Shown here piece by piece: positions 8,950-17,900 of a stretch of 64,000 nucleotides of DNA; position 1 is the stretch's first letter; the number at the start of each line of letters is the position of its first letter. The position numbers and the translations under genes are program-made. Below the pieces are notes generated by a model, which was given only the letters and a program-made list of their open reading frames with translations, was not told the origin of the DNA and searched no databases. The stretch is from Nioella sediminis (GTDB lineage Bacteria > Pseudomonadota > Alphaproteobacteria > Rhodobacterales > Rhodobacteraceae), in contig NZ_MNBL01000041.1 of assembly GCF_001879695.1 (NCBI RefSeq), forward strand, positions 62,001 to 126,000, read 5' to 3'.

Positions 8950-9055
8950 GTTCTGTCTCCTTGGATCAAGCTGATGATGACCAGGAATTAGACCGCCCGA
9001 GGGGCACCGGTATTCACCGCGGCTGCCAAGGTTTTGACATCCGCCGCCAATGGGG
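8947..9055 (-). promoter_or_regulatory. Duplicated leader, copy 2, with putative AraC operator
   Basis: This second copy precedes the DUF1330 gene. The core direct repeat on the minus strand is TTGGCGG...TTGGCAG (plus-strand CTGCCA at 9023 and CCGCCA at 9044), again 21 bases apart with the identical inner sequence GCGGATGTCAAAACC. It begins only about 20 bases after the araC-type gene stop, 74 bases before the DUF1330 start. Conservation of the operator above that of the surrounding leader suggests selection on binding. Confidence 0.75.
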
Positions 9056-9070
9056 CGTGTCGCAAGGCCC

Positions 9071-10069
9071 TTATCCAAGAGATTTCCGATAGGCCGCCGG
9101 TGTCACGCCCATCCATCGCTTGAAGGCGCGGTTGAAGGCGCTTTGCTCGGAATACCCGGTGAGGAACGCGATCTCGGACAGCGAATAGCGTTCTTCCTGC
9201 AGCATGGCCGTGGCGATCTCGCGCCGGGTTTCTTCGGTCAGGGTCTGAAAGCTGAGACCATGTTCGGCAAGGCGTCGGTGAAAGGATCGGGCGCTCAGGC
9301 CCAGCCTGCGCGCGATGTCTCCCATCTTGGGCAGGCCTTCACTCAGCGCGCGGGCGATTTCGCCCTTGGTCTGTGTATGCAAGGCGGGCGTATCGTCGAT
9401 CTGCGCCAGTTCCTGATCAAGGTGAGAAACGAGAAACGCCGTGATGCCTTCATCCCCAAGGATATTCGGCTCGGAAAGGGACTGATGGGACAGAAGCATC
9501 GCATCCCTGTCCGCACCGAAATGCACGGGACAACCAAAATAGGCTTCGTGATGTTCGATTGTCCTTGGCGCCGGATGCCGGAAATAGACTTCGATCGGTG
9601 AAAACGGGCGCGGTGATACTTGCCGGCCGAGCGAGACGGCGCTCGCCATTGTCGCCTCAACCGAAATGCGCAGGCCGAGTCGGCGGACGCCTTCCCGACG
9701 CTGCACAAACAGCATTCCCCGAGGGGTCTGCATCAACTCGTATTGCGTGACGCTGGTCCAAAGGCGCCAATACCGTGCCACACGAGAGAAAGAGCCAAGC
9801 AAATTGGGCGCAGCCTTCCACGCAAGGCCAAGCGCGCCGTACTCGTCGGTTCGCATCGCCTCGCCAACAATCAATGGCAAAGGCGTTATATCCATTTGCT
9901 CAGCCATCAGCTCGATCATGCCGTAATAATCATCGTCATCGAGCATCCGTTTAGGGTCTAGCGGGCCATCGACATCCAGACCGACGGAGTCTAGCACCGT
10001 CCGGGCATCGACGGCATTACCCGCGACGCCCACAACCTTTCTGGCAAAAAGAGACGTTACCTGACCCAT
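9071..10069 (-). CDS. AraC-family transcriptional regulator (OruR/arabinose-binding-arm type)
   Basis: A 332-residue one-component regulator. Residues about 20-205 match the N-terminal ligand domain seen in OruR/VirS/ArgR-like AraC proteins (LPLIVGEAMRTDEYGALGLAWKAAPNLLGSF, then VEVYFRH-like IEVYFRHPAPRTIEHHEAYFGCPV). Residues about 235-330 are the two helix-turn-helix DNA-binding domain: MGDIARRLGLSARSFHRRLAEHG and YSLSEIAFLTGYSEQSAFNRAFKRWMG-TPAAYR. ATG 10069. Two 21-base-spaced direct repeats immediately downstream (8546, 9023) are the likely targets, so it probably activates the DUF1330 and NmrA/DUF1772 genes. The inducer is unknown. Confidence 0.92.
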   Translation of the reverse strand: MGQVTSLFARKVVGVAGNAVDARTVLDSVGLDVDGPLDPKRMLDDDDYYGMIELMAEQMDITPLPLIVGEAMRTDEYGALGLAWKAAPNLLGSFSRVARYWRLWTSVTQYELMQTPRGMLFVQRREGVRRLGLRISVEATMASAVSLGRQVSPRPFSPIEVYFRHPAPRTIEHHEAYFGCPVHFGADRDAMLLSHQSLSEPNILGDEGITAFLVSHLDQELAQIDDTPALHTQTKGEIARALSEGLPKMGDIARRLGLSARSFHRRLAEHGLSFQTLTEETRREIATAMLQEERYSLSEIAFLTGYSEQSAFNRAFKRWMGVTPAAYRKSLG

Positions 10070-10288
10070 GGTGCAAGACTAATCCGGTCTGAAGCGCGAT
10101 CCAAGCCTAGCGAAAGCGCGGCACGCTTCACCCGGGTTCCAAGTGCCGGCGGCGGCAAACGGAAGTGCTTGCGCATCCGGCGGGTAGGATTCTAGCGCAC
10201 GACGTGCGTGAGAAGGCGGATGCAAGCGAGGGACAGATAAGCCACACCTAACACCACGCATCTAATGCAATAATTTGTCGGGGGACTT

Positions 10289-10375
<87 letters not shown>

Positions 10376-10554
10376 AGGTGTCGTGACGGGGCAGATATCG
10401 CCACTGCCGGGGACTGTCAACGGGCCTCGATGCAAAAAAATGATTTCTTGCCGGGCGGGCGGTTCTGCCGCCCCCTGCCGGGACGATTTGCGCCTTGTCC
10501 TGCAAGGTTTGGCCGCGTATCACGGGCGCGAACTCGAGACCGGAGGGACTAGGC

Positions 10555-11541
10555 ATGTCGAAACTCGTGACCATCTTTGGCGGGTCTGGATTCGCGGGCC
10601 GCTACATCGCGCGCCGCATGGCCAAGGAAGGCTGGCGCGTGCGCGTCGCCGTGCGCCGCCCGAACGAAGCGATTTTCGTGCGCCCCTATGGTGCCGTCGG
10701 GCAGGTCGAACCGATTCTGGCCAATATCCGCGATGATGCCTCTGTCGCCGCCGCGATTGCCGGGGCCGATGCGGTGGTGAACTGCGTGGGCGTCCTGACC
10801 GAGCGGGGCAAGAACAGCTTCGAGGCCGTTCAGACCGAGGGCGCGGCGCGTATTGCGCGTTTGGCGGCTGAGGCCGGTGTTTGCCAGCTTGTTCATTTGT
10901 CCGCCATCGGGGCCGATGCCGAGTCCGACAGCGACTATGCCCGCAGCAAGGCCGAGGGTGAGGCCGCCGTGCAGACGCATTTCCCCGGTGCCGTGATCCT
11001 GCGCCCCTCCGTGATCTTCGGGACCGAGGACGAGTTCTTCAACCGCTTCGCCAAGATGACGAAATTTGGTCCTGTCCTGCCGCTGGTCGGTGGCAATTCG
11101 CGGTTCCAGCCTGTCTATGTCGATGACGTGGCCAAGGCCGCTGTTGCGGGTGTGCTGGGTCAGGCCGAGGCCGGTGTCTACGAACTGGGTGGCCCCGATG
11201 TGGAAACCCTGCATGACCTGATGGTCAAAATGCTGGGTGTGATCCGCCGCCGCCGGTTGATCGTGAACCTGCCGTTCTGGGTCGGCTCGGTCATGGCCTT
11301 CGGCTTTGGCGCGGTGCAGGCGCTGACCGTGGGGCTGATCCATAATGGTATTCTGACCCGCGACCAGCTGCGCCAGCTGCGCCGGGACAACGTGGTGTCG
11401 GACGGGGCCAGGGGCTTTGCCGATCTGGGGATCGATCCCACCGATATGGACGCGGTTCTGGCAGAATACCTCTGGGTCTATCGCCCCGGTGGCCAGTATT
11501 CCGCCCTTCAGGACAGCGCCCGTAACCTGCGCAACACCTAA
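10555..11541 (+). CDS. NDUFA9-like NAD(P)-binding protein (complex I-associated SDR type)
   Basis: A 328-residue atypical short-chain dehydrogenase. The NAD(P) motif FGGSGFAGRYIARRMAKEG lies at residues 7-25, followed by AVVNCVGVLTERGKNSFEAVQ, VHLSAIGADAES and the YARSKAEGE segment (Y-x-x-x-K). This resembles the bacterial homologue of the complex I accessory subunit NDUFA9/39 kDa, whose exact role in bacteria is not settled. ATG 10555 follows GGAGGGACTAGGC. A longer frame exists upstream but has no family likeness. Its TAA and the TAG of convergent uppP overlap in the four bases CTAA at 11538-11541. Confidence 0.85.
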   Translation: MSKLVTIFGGSGFAGRYIARRMAKEGWRVRVAVRRPNEAIFVRPYGAVGQVEPILANIRDDASVAAAIAGADAVVNCVGVLTERGKNSFEAVQTEGAARIARLAAEAGVCQLVHLSAIGADAESDSDYARSKAEGEAAVQTHFPGAVILRPSVIFGTEDEFFNRFAKMTKFGPVLPLVGGNSRFQPVYVDDVAKAAVAGVLGQAEAGVYELGGPDVETLHDLMVKMLGVIRRRRLIVNLPFWVGSVMAFGFGAVQALTVGLIHNGILTRDQLRQLRRDNVVSDGARGFADLGIDPTDMDAVLAEYLWVYRPGGQYSALQDSARNLRNT

Positions 11542-12341
11542 GTGTAGGCGATCACCAGCAGGATCACGCCAAGGATCACCCTGTAGATCACATATGGGGT
11601 GAAGCTGACGCTGCGCAGCAGCCGCATCATGAAGGTCAGCGCCGCCAGTGCCGCAACGAAGGCCATGGCGGCGGCAATCGCGCCGTTTCTTGCGGCCTCT
11701 GCGTCTGCCGTGGCAATGACTTCCGCCCCGAGCAGCACGCCAGAGGCAAGGATCGTCGGGATCGACATCAGCATCGACAGGCGCGCGGCGTCGTGGCGTT
11801 CATATCCCAGATACCGGGCCGCGGTGATGGTGATGCCAGACCGGGAGGTGCCGGGGATCAGGGCAATCGCCTGCCACAGACCCATGATCAGGGCATGACG
11901 CGGGGTCCAGTTTTGGGCCTCCAGCCCTTCAGCCCCCTTTTGGTCGGCCCAATACAGGACCAGCCCGAAGACCAGCATGGTCCAGCCGATTACGGTCATC
12001 GACCGCAGCGAGTCGTCCAGACCGGTGAGTTTCAGGGCCAGCCCGAAGAGGATGACGGGGATTGTCGCGAGGATCAGGCCCATTGCCAACCGGGCCTCGC
12101 CAGTGTTGCGCCGCACGGTAGCAAGGTGACCCAACCCGATTACCGCAGCCCTTACATCGCGCCAGAAATAGAGCACCACGGCCCCGAGCGTTCCGACGTG
12201 AACGGCGACGTCGATCACCTGACCCTGGTCCGCCATGCCCGTCAGTTCGGGCAGGAGAATCAGGTGCCCGGAGGAAGAAACCGGCAAGAATTCTGTCAGG
12301 CCCTGGATCACGGCAACGATAAATAAATGAAACAGTGTCAT
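11538..12341 (-). CDS. uppP: Undecaprenyl-diphosphatase (bacitracin resistance)
   Basis: A 267-residue inner-membrane enzyme that removes a phosphate from undecaprenyl pyrophosphate, recycling the lipid carrier for peptidoglycan synthesis. Both signature motifs are present: GLTEFLPVSSSGHL near residue 14 and IPGTSRSGITITAARYLG near residue 162. The length and eight hydrophobic segments fit the BacA/UppP family. ATG 12341. It diverges from gltD, with an AT-rich 232-bp gap between them holding an inverted repeat. The stop codon overlaps that of the convergent NDUFA9-like gene. Confidence 0.96.
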   Translation of the reverse strand: MTLFHLFIVAVIQGLTEFLPVSSSGHLILLPELTGMADQGQVIDVAVHVGTLGAVVLYFWRDVRAAVIGLGHLATVRRNTGEARLAMGLILATIPVILFGLALKLTGLDDSLRSMTVIGWTMLVFGLVLYWADQKGAEGLEAQNWTPRHALIMGLWQAIALIPGTSRSGITITAARYLGYERHDAARLSMLMSIPTILASGVLLGAEVIATADAEAARNGAIAAAMAFVAALAALTFMMRLLRSVSFTPYVIYRVILGVILLVIAYT

Positions 12342-12408
12342 AGTCGCGATCCGTGCGTTGGATGAGAGATGAGCATGTAGCTACTTGAAAAAACGCTGTT
12401 TTTTAGCT

Positions 12409-12433
12409 TATATGTCAGTATTTGTGACATATA
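12409..12433. promoter_or_regulatory. Inverted repeat in the uppP-gltD divergent promoter region
   Basis: A perfect 9-base inverted repeat, TATATGTCA and TGACATATA, with a 7-base spacer lies in a clearly AT-rich stretch (about 12360-12540) between the divergent uppP and gltD genes. A second symmetric site, TGCCCA-T-TGGGCA, is at 12447-12459. Either could be an operator. I cannot name the regulator; nitrogen or glutamate control of gltD is a plausible guess only. Confidence 0.5.
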
Positions 12434-12573
12434 TTCACAGGCTAGGTGCCCATTGGGCATGTGAGCAGCACTGTTTTCTGAATAATAGGTCAGCATTGCT
12501 GTCTTTTCATGTCCTGAGAGCTTGGTTATAGGGGCCTTCCTAGCTGATCCCAAAGGAACCGGAAAGGCACGCC

Positions 12574-14007
12574 ATGGCTGCTGAGAAGATGCTGAAATTC
12601 GTGACCGTGGGCAAGTCCATGCCCGAGAAGCGCTCTGCCGCGGAGCGCGCGCATGATTTCAACGAGATCTACGGCGAATACGCTGCCGCCAAGGCCGAGG
12701 AACAGGCCAGCCGCTGCAGCCAGTGCGGCGTGCCCTATTGCCAGTCCCATTGCCCCCTGCACAACAACATCCCCGACTGGTTGCGCCTGACCGCGACGGG
12801 ACGGTTGCAGGAAGCCTATGAGATCAGCCAGGCGACCAACACTTTCCCGGAAATCTGCGGCCGCATCTGCCCGCAGGATCGCCTGTGCGAAGGCAATTGC
12901 GTGATCGAGCAATCGGGCCACGGCACCGTGACCATCGGCTCGGTCGAGAAATACATCACCGACACCGCGTGGGAACAGGGCTGGGTCAAGCCGATCAGCC
13001 CCGCGCAGGAACGCGCCGAGAGCGTGGGCATCATCGGCGCGGGCCCCGGCGGGCTGGCGGCGGTCGACATGCTGCGCCGCGCCGGGCTGCAGGTCACGGT
13101 CTATGACCGCTACGACCGCGCGGGCGGGCTGCTGACCTATGGCATCCCCGGTTTCAAGCTGGAAAAGGACGTGGTCATGCGCCGCAATCAGCAGCTGGAA
13201 GCGGGCGGCATCACCTTCGTGATGAACTGCACCGTGGGGCAGGACATCAGCTTTACCGAGATCCGCGAGAAGCATGATTTTGTGGTCATCGCCACCGGCG
13301 TCTACAAGACCCGCGATCTGGCTGGCCCCGGTTCGGGTGCCACGGGCATTGTACGGGCAATCGACTACCTGACCGCATCGAACCGCCTGTCCTTCGGTGA
13401 CAGCGTGCCGGAATTCGAGTCGGGCGAGCTGAACGCAGAGGGCAAGAAGGTCGTCGTGATCGGCGGTGGCGATACCGCGATGGACTGTGTGCGCACCGCG
13501 ATCCGGCAGGGCGCGGAAAGCGTGAAGTGCCTCTATCGCCGCGACCGCGCCAATATGCCCGGCTCTCAGCGAGAAGTGCAGAACGCGGAGGAAGAGGGCG
13601 TCGAGTTTGTCTGGCTGACCGCACCCAAGGGCTTTGCCGGCGACCCGGTGTCGGGCGTCATGGTGCAGCAGATGCGCCTTGGACAGCCCGATGCCTCGGG
13701 CCGCCGCAGCCCCGAAGTGGTGGACGGCGCCGACTATGTGGAAGAGGCTGATCTGGTGATCAAGGCGCTCGGGTTCGAGCCCGAAGACCTGCCTGCCCTG
13801 TGGAACACGCCCGAGCTGGAGGTGACCCGTTGGGGCACCGTCAAGGCCGACTTCCGCACCCATGAAACCAACCTGCCGGGCGTCTATGCCGTGGGTGATA
13901 TCCAGCGCGGGGCAAGCCTTGTGGTCTGGGCCATTCGGGACGGGCGCGAGGCGGCAGAGGACATCCTGTCGAAACTCGCCGTAAGCGCGGGTGTGGCGGC
14001 GGAATAG
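12574..14007 (+). CDS. gltD: Glutamate synthase (NADPH) small subunit
   Basis: A 477-residue beta subunit of glutamate synthase. It takes electrons from NADPH through FAD to the large subunit, which makes glutamate from glutamine and 2-oxoglutarate. N-terminal cysteines CSQCGVPYCQSHCPLHN and CGRICPQDRLCEGNC bind the two [4Fe-4S] clusters. IIGAGPGGLAAVDMLRRAG (near residue 150) binds FAD and VIGGGDTAMDCVRTAIRQG binds NADPH; the closing GDIQRGASLVVWAIRDGREAA is typical. ATG 12574 follows CCCAAAGGAACCGGAAAGGC. Here gltD precedes gltB and a secreted-protein gene separates them, the reverse of the E. coli gltBD order. Confidence 0.96.
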   Translation: MAAEKMLKFVTVGKSMPEKRSAAERAHDFNEIYGEYAAAKAEEQASRCSQCGVPYCQSHCPLHNNIPDWLRLTATGRLQEAYEISQATNTFPEICGRICPQDRLCEGNCVIEQSGHGTVTIGSVEKYITDTAWEQGWVKPISPAQERAESVGIIGAGPGGLAAVDMLRRAGLQVTVYDRYDRAGGLLTYGIPGFKLEKDVVMRRNQQLEAGGITFVMNCTVGQDISFTEIREKHDFVVIATGVYKTRDLAGPGSGATGIVRAIDYLTASNRLSFGDSVPEFESGELNAEGKKVVVIGGGDTAMDCVRTAIRQGAESVKCLYRRDRANMPGSQREVQNAEEEGVEFVWLTAPKGFAGDPVSGVMVQQMRLGQPDASGRRSPEVVDGADYVEEADLVIKALGFEPEDLPALWNTPELEVTRWGTVKADFRTHETNLPGVYAVGDIQRGASLVVWAIRDGREAAEDILSKLAVSAGVAAE

Positions 14008-14017
14008 GCCAAAAACT

Positions 14018-14071
14018 GGGGGTGCCACCCGTACACCCCCTGTACACCCCCCGTACACGCCCTGTGCAGAC
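14018..14071. repeat. 54-bp dispersed repeat, copy 2
   Basis: Matches 3959-4012 at 49 of 54 positions: GGGGGTGCC, then CGTACACCCCC, TGTACACCCCC, CGTACACGCCC, TGTGCAGAC. It starts 10 bases behind the gltD stop and ends 62 bases before the next gene. Three of the five differences fall inside the 11-base units, so the array register is kept. Confidence 0.85.
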
Positions 14072-14133
14072 AGGATAAGGAATTTGAAGACATACGGCTC
14101 GGGGCCGAACGGAATTAGGGAAGGACTGCTGAC

Positions 14134-14853
14134 ATGGTATGCTTGATCAATCGTTACCTCCTCACCACCGCGTTTACCGTTTCGGTCGCGGCGGGCTCTG
14201 TCGTTCCGGTTCAGGCTCAGGCTCAGCAAGGCCCGACGGTGACCCCGCCGCCCGGATGCACCGCCTTTCTGACGACGCAATCTCGCGGCTGCGTGGTGTC
14301 CCATAACTGGACCTGCGAGGGTGACCCCGAAGGCACGCATTGGCGGTTGTCGATGGATGAGGACGGGCCCTTCTACCTGTCCTTCACCGATGCCGAATTC
14401 CGCTGGCTGCTGTCCTATGAATTGCGCAGCGGTGCGCAGAACACGCTGATCCAGCCAGAGGATGATCCCGCTTCGATCACCGATCTTTTTGCGACCGGCA
14501 CCGATTCCATGTCTTTCTCGACCATCCATGAAAATGGTGCGGGTCAGCGCATTCAGCGCGACTATACCGGATTCGACCGGCTGACCGGCGAGACGGTGGA
14601 AATCGACGGGCGCATTCTGAACCGCACCCAGTTTTCCTATGAATACGACCTGGGCGAAGGCCCGCGCCGCGTCGAGGGCGGCCAGTTCGTCAGCGAAGAC
14701 TGGCGGATGTTCTTCGGCGGAGTCGAAGTGACGACCCTGCCCAATGGCGAAACGCGCGAAAGTGACAACTCCCCCATGGAGTTCGCCGAACCGGGCGAGC
14801 CCGGATTCCTGAGCGCGACGCCGCTTTATGACTGCGGGGACATGATGTCATGA
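14134..14853 (+). CDS. Exported protein of unknown function between gltD and gltB
   Basis: A 239-residue protein with a signal peptide (hydrophobic LLTTAFTVSVAAGSVVPVQAQA, cleavage near residue 29). The mature domain has four cysteines (GCTAFL, RGCVVSHNWTCEGD and YDCGDMM near the end), suggesting periplasmic disulfides, and many acidic and aromatic residues in beta-like stretches (THWRLSMDEDGPFYLSFTD; DYTGFDRLTGETVEIDGR). No known domain was recognised. ATG 14134 follows GGGAAGGACTGCTGAC. It lies 126 bp after gltD and 64 bp before gltB on the same strand, so it is probably cotranscribed with glutamate synthase, although nothing in it points to nitrogen metabolism. Confidence 0.8.
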   Translation: MVCLINRYLLTTAFTVSVAAGSVVPVQAQAQQGPTVTPPPGCTAFLTTQSRGCVVSHNWTCEGDPEGTHWRLSMDEDGPFYLSFTDAEFRWLLSYELRSGAQNTLIQPEDDPASITDLFATGTDSMSFSTIHENGAGQRIQRDYTGFDRLTGETVEIDGRILNRTQFSYEYDLGEGPRRVEGGQFVSEDWRMFFGGVEVTTLPNGETRESDNSPMEFAEPGEPGFLSATPLYDCGDMMS

Positions 14854-14917
14854 GGTTCCCCGCCAACCTGAATTCCGGACGGGCCGCGGCCCGATCCCCC
14901 GTAGAAGGAAAGCCCAA

Positions 14918-17900
14918 ATGACCAAATTCGATCAAGACTGGGTCGCCGCCGAAGAGGCCAAGCGCAAGTGGATGGCCGAGAACGGCATGTATATCGAGGA
15001 GGAAGAGCATTCCTCCTGCGGGGTCGGCCTTGTCGTGTCGCTGGATGGGAAACCGACCCGTCAGGTTGTTGAAGCGGGGATCACCGCGCTGAAGGCGATC
15101 TGGCACCGGGGCGCGGTCGATGCCGATGGCAAGACCGGTGACGGCGCGGGCATCCATGTGCAGATCCCGGCCTCGTTCTTCTATGACCAGATCCGTCGTA
15201 CGGGCCATGAGCCGGATATGGATGCGCTGATGGCGGTCGGTCAGGTCTTCCTGCCGCGCAGCGATTTCGGGGCGCAGGAGACCTGCCGGACCATCGTGGA
15301 AAGCGAAGTTCTGCGGATGGGCTACTACATCTATGGCTGGCGTCATGTGCCGGTGGATGTGACCTGTCTGGGCGAGAAAGCCAACGCGACGCGGCCCGAG
15401 ATCGAGCAGATCCTGATTTCGAACTCCAAGGGCGTGGATGAGGAAACGTTTGAGCGCGAGCTTTACGTCATCCGCCGCCGGATCGAAAAGGCGGCTGCCG
15501 CCGCCGGGATCAGCGGGTTGTACCTCTGTTCGCTGTCCTGCCGGTCGATCATCTACAAGGGCATGATGCTGGCCGAGCAGGTCAGCGAGTTCTACCCCGA
15601 TCTTCAGGACGAGCGGTTCGAAAGCGCCTTTGCGATCTATCACCAGCGCTATTCCACCAACACCTTCCCGCAGTGGTGGCTGGCGCAGCCCTTCCGCATG
15701 CTGGCCCATAACGGCGAGATCAACACGCTGAAGGGCAACCTGAACTGGATGAAGAGCCATGAAATCCGCATGGCGTCGTCCTATTTCGGGGAGCTTGCCG
15801 AGGATATCAAACCCATCGTTGCGGGCGGGTCGTCGGACTCGGCGGCGCTCGATTCCGTGTTCGAAGTGCTGGTCCGCGCGGGCCGCAATGCGCCCATGGC
15901 CAAGACGATGCTGGTGCCAGAGGCCTGGTCCAAGACCTCGACCGAACTGCCCGAGGCGTGGCGCGATATGTATGCCTATTGCAACAGCGTGATGGAGCCG
16001 TGGGACGGCCCCGCCGCGCTGGCCATGACCGATGGCCGTTGGGTCTGTGCCGGGCTGGACCGGAACGGGCTGCGCCCGATGCGTTACGTGGTAACCGGTG
16101 AAGGGCTGCTGATTGCGGGGTCCGAGGCCGGGATGGTGCCGGTGAACGAGGCCGGTCTGGTCGAGAAAGGCGCGCTTGGGCCGGGGCAGATGATTGCCGT
16201 CGATATGGCCGAGGCGAAGCTTTACCACGACACCGAGATGAAAGATGCGCTCGCCGCAAGCCGCCCCTTCGGCGATTGGGTGGAAAAGGTCGTGGACCTT
16301 GGCGAGCAGACCGAAGGCCTGACGGAATCGGCGGCGTTCAGCGGGCACGAGCTGCGCCAGCGCCAGATCGCGGCGGGCTACAGCATCGAAGAGCTTGAAC
16401 AGATCCTTGCGCCGATGGCCGAGGATGGGAAGGAAACGCTGGCCTCGATGGGGGATGACACGCCCTCCGCCGTGCTGTCGAAACAATACCGGCCGCTCAG
16501 CCACTTCTTCCGCCAGAACTTCAGCCAGGTGACCAACCCGCCGATTGACAGCTTGCGCGAATACCGGGTGATGAGCCTGAAGACCCGCTTCGGCAACCTC
16601 AAGAACGTGCTGGACGAAGACAGCAGCCAGACCGAAATCCTCGTGCTGGAAAGCCCCTTCGTGACCAACGCCCAGTTCGAGGAACTGCTGACCCAGTTCG
16701 GCGACAGCGTGGTGAATATCGACTGCACCTTCCCCGCCGGTGGCGGGCAGGGCCTGCTGCGCGAAGAACTGGCGCGTATCCGGCTTGAGGCGGAAGATGC
16801 CGTGCGCTCTGGCGCGGGCCATCTGGTGCTGACCGACCGGGGCCAGAACGAAGACCGCATCGCGATGCCGATGATTCTGGCAACCTCCGCCGTGCATAGC
16901 TGGCTGACCAAACAGGGGCTGCGGACCTTCTGTTCGATCAACGTGCGGTCTGCCGAGTGTATCGACCCGCATTACTTCGCCGTTCTGATCGGTGCGGGCG
17001 CGACCACGGTGAACGCCTATCTGGCGCAGGACAGCCTTGCCGACCGGATCGACCGGGGGTTGCTGGACTGCAACCTGACCGAAGCCATGGCGCGCTATCG
17101 CAATGCGATTGATCAGGGGCTGCTGAAGATCATGGCGAAGATGGGGATCTCGGTGATCTCCTCCTATCGCGGTGGTCTGAACTTCGAGGCCGTGGGCCTT
17201 TCCCGTGCGATGGTGGCGGAATACTTCCCCGGCATGATTTCCCGCATCTCGGGGATCGGGGTCAGCGGCTTGCAGAAGAAGGCCGAGGAAGTGCACGCCA
17301 AGGGCTGGCTGTCCCAGACTGACATTCTGCCCATCGGTGGCTTCTACAAGGCGCGCCGGTCGGGCGAGAAACACGCCTGGGAAGCGCAGACGATGCACAT
17401 GATGCAGATGGCCTGCAACACCGCGTCCTACGAGATGTGGAAGCAGTATTCGGCCAAGATGAAGGCGAACCCGCCGATTCATCTGCGCGACCTTCTGGAC
17501 ATCAAGCCGCTTGGCAAGGCGATCCCGATCGAAGAGGTGGAAAGCATCACCTCGATCCGCAAGCGCTTCGTGACGCCGGGCATGTCCCTGGGCGCGCTGT
17601 CGCCCGAGGCGCACAAGACGCTGAACGTCGCCATGAACCGCATCGGTGCCAAGTCCGACAGCGGTGAAGGCGGGGAAGACCCGGCGCATTTCGTGCCGGA
17701 GCCCAATGGCGATAACCCATCGGCCAAGATCAAGCAGGTGGCGTCGGGCCGGTTCGGCGTGACCGCAGAGTACCTCAACCACTGCGAAGAGCTGGAAATC
17801 AAGGTCGCGCAGGGTGCCAAGCCCGGCGAGGGCGGCCAGCTGCCCGGCATGAAGGTCACCGACCTGATTGCCCGGCTGCGTCATTCCACCAAGGGCGTGA

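Noticed and set aside
12526-14529. A 667-codon minus-strand frame opposite gltD and the repeat
   Set aside because: It runs across the gltD start region, the intergenic repeat and a signal-peptide gene, with no conserved motif; gltD explains the codon pattern.
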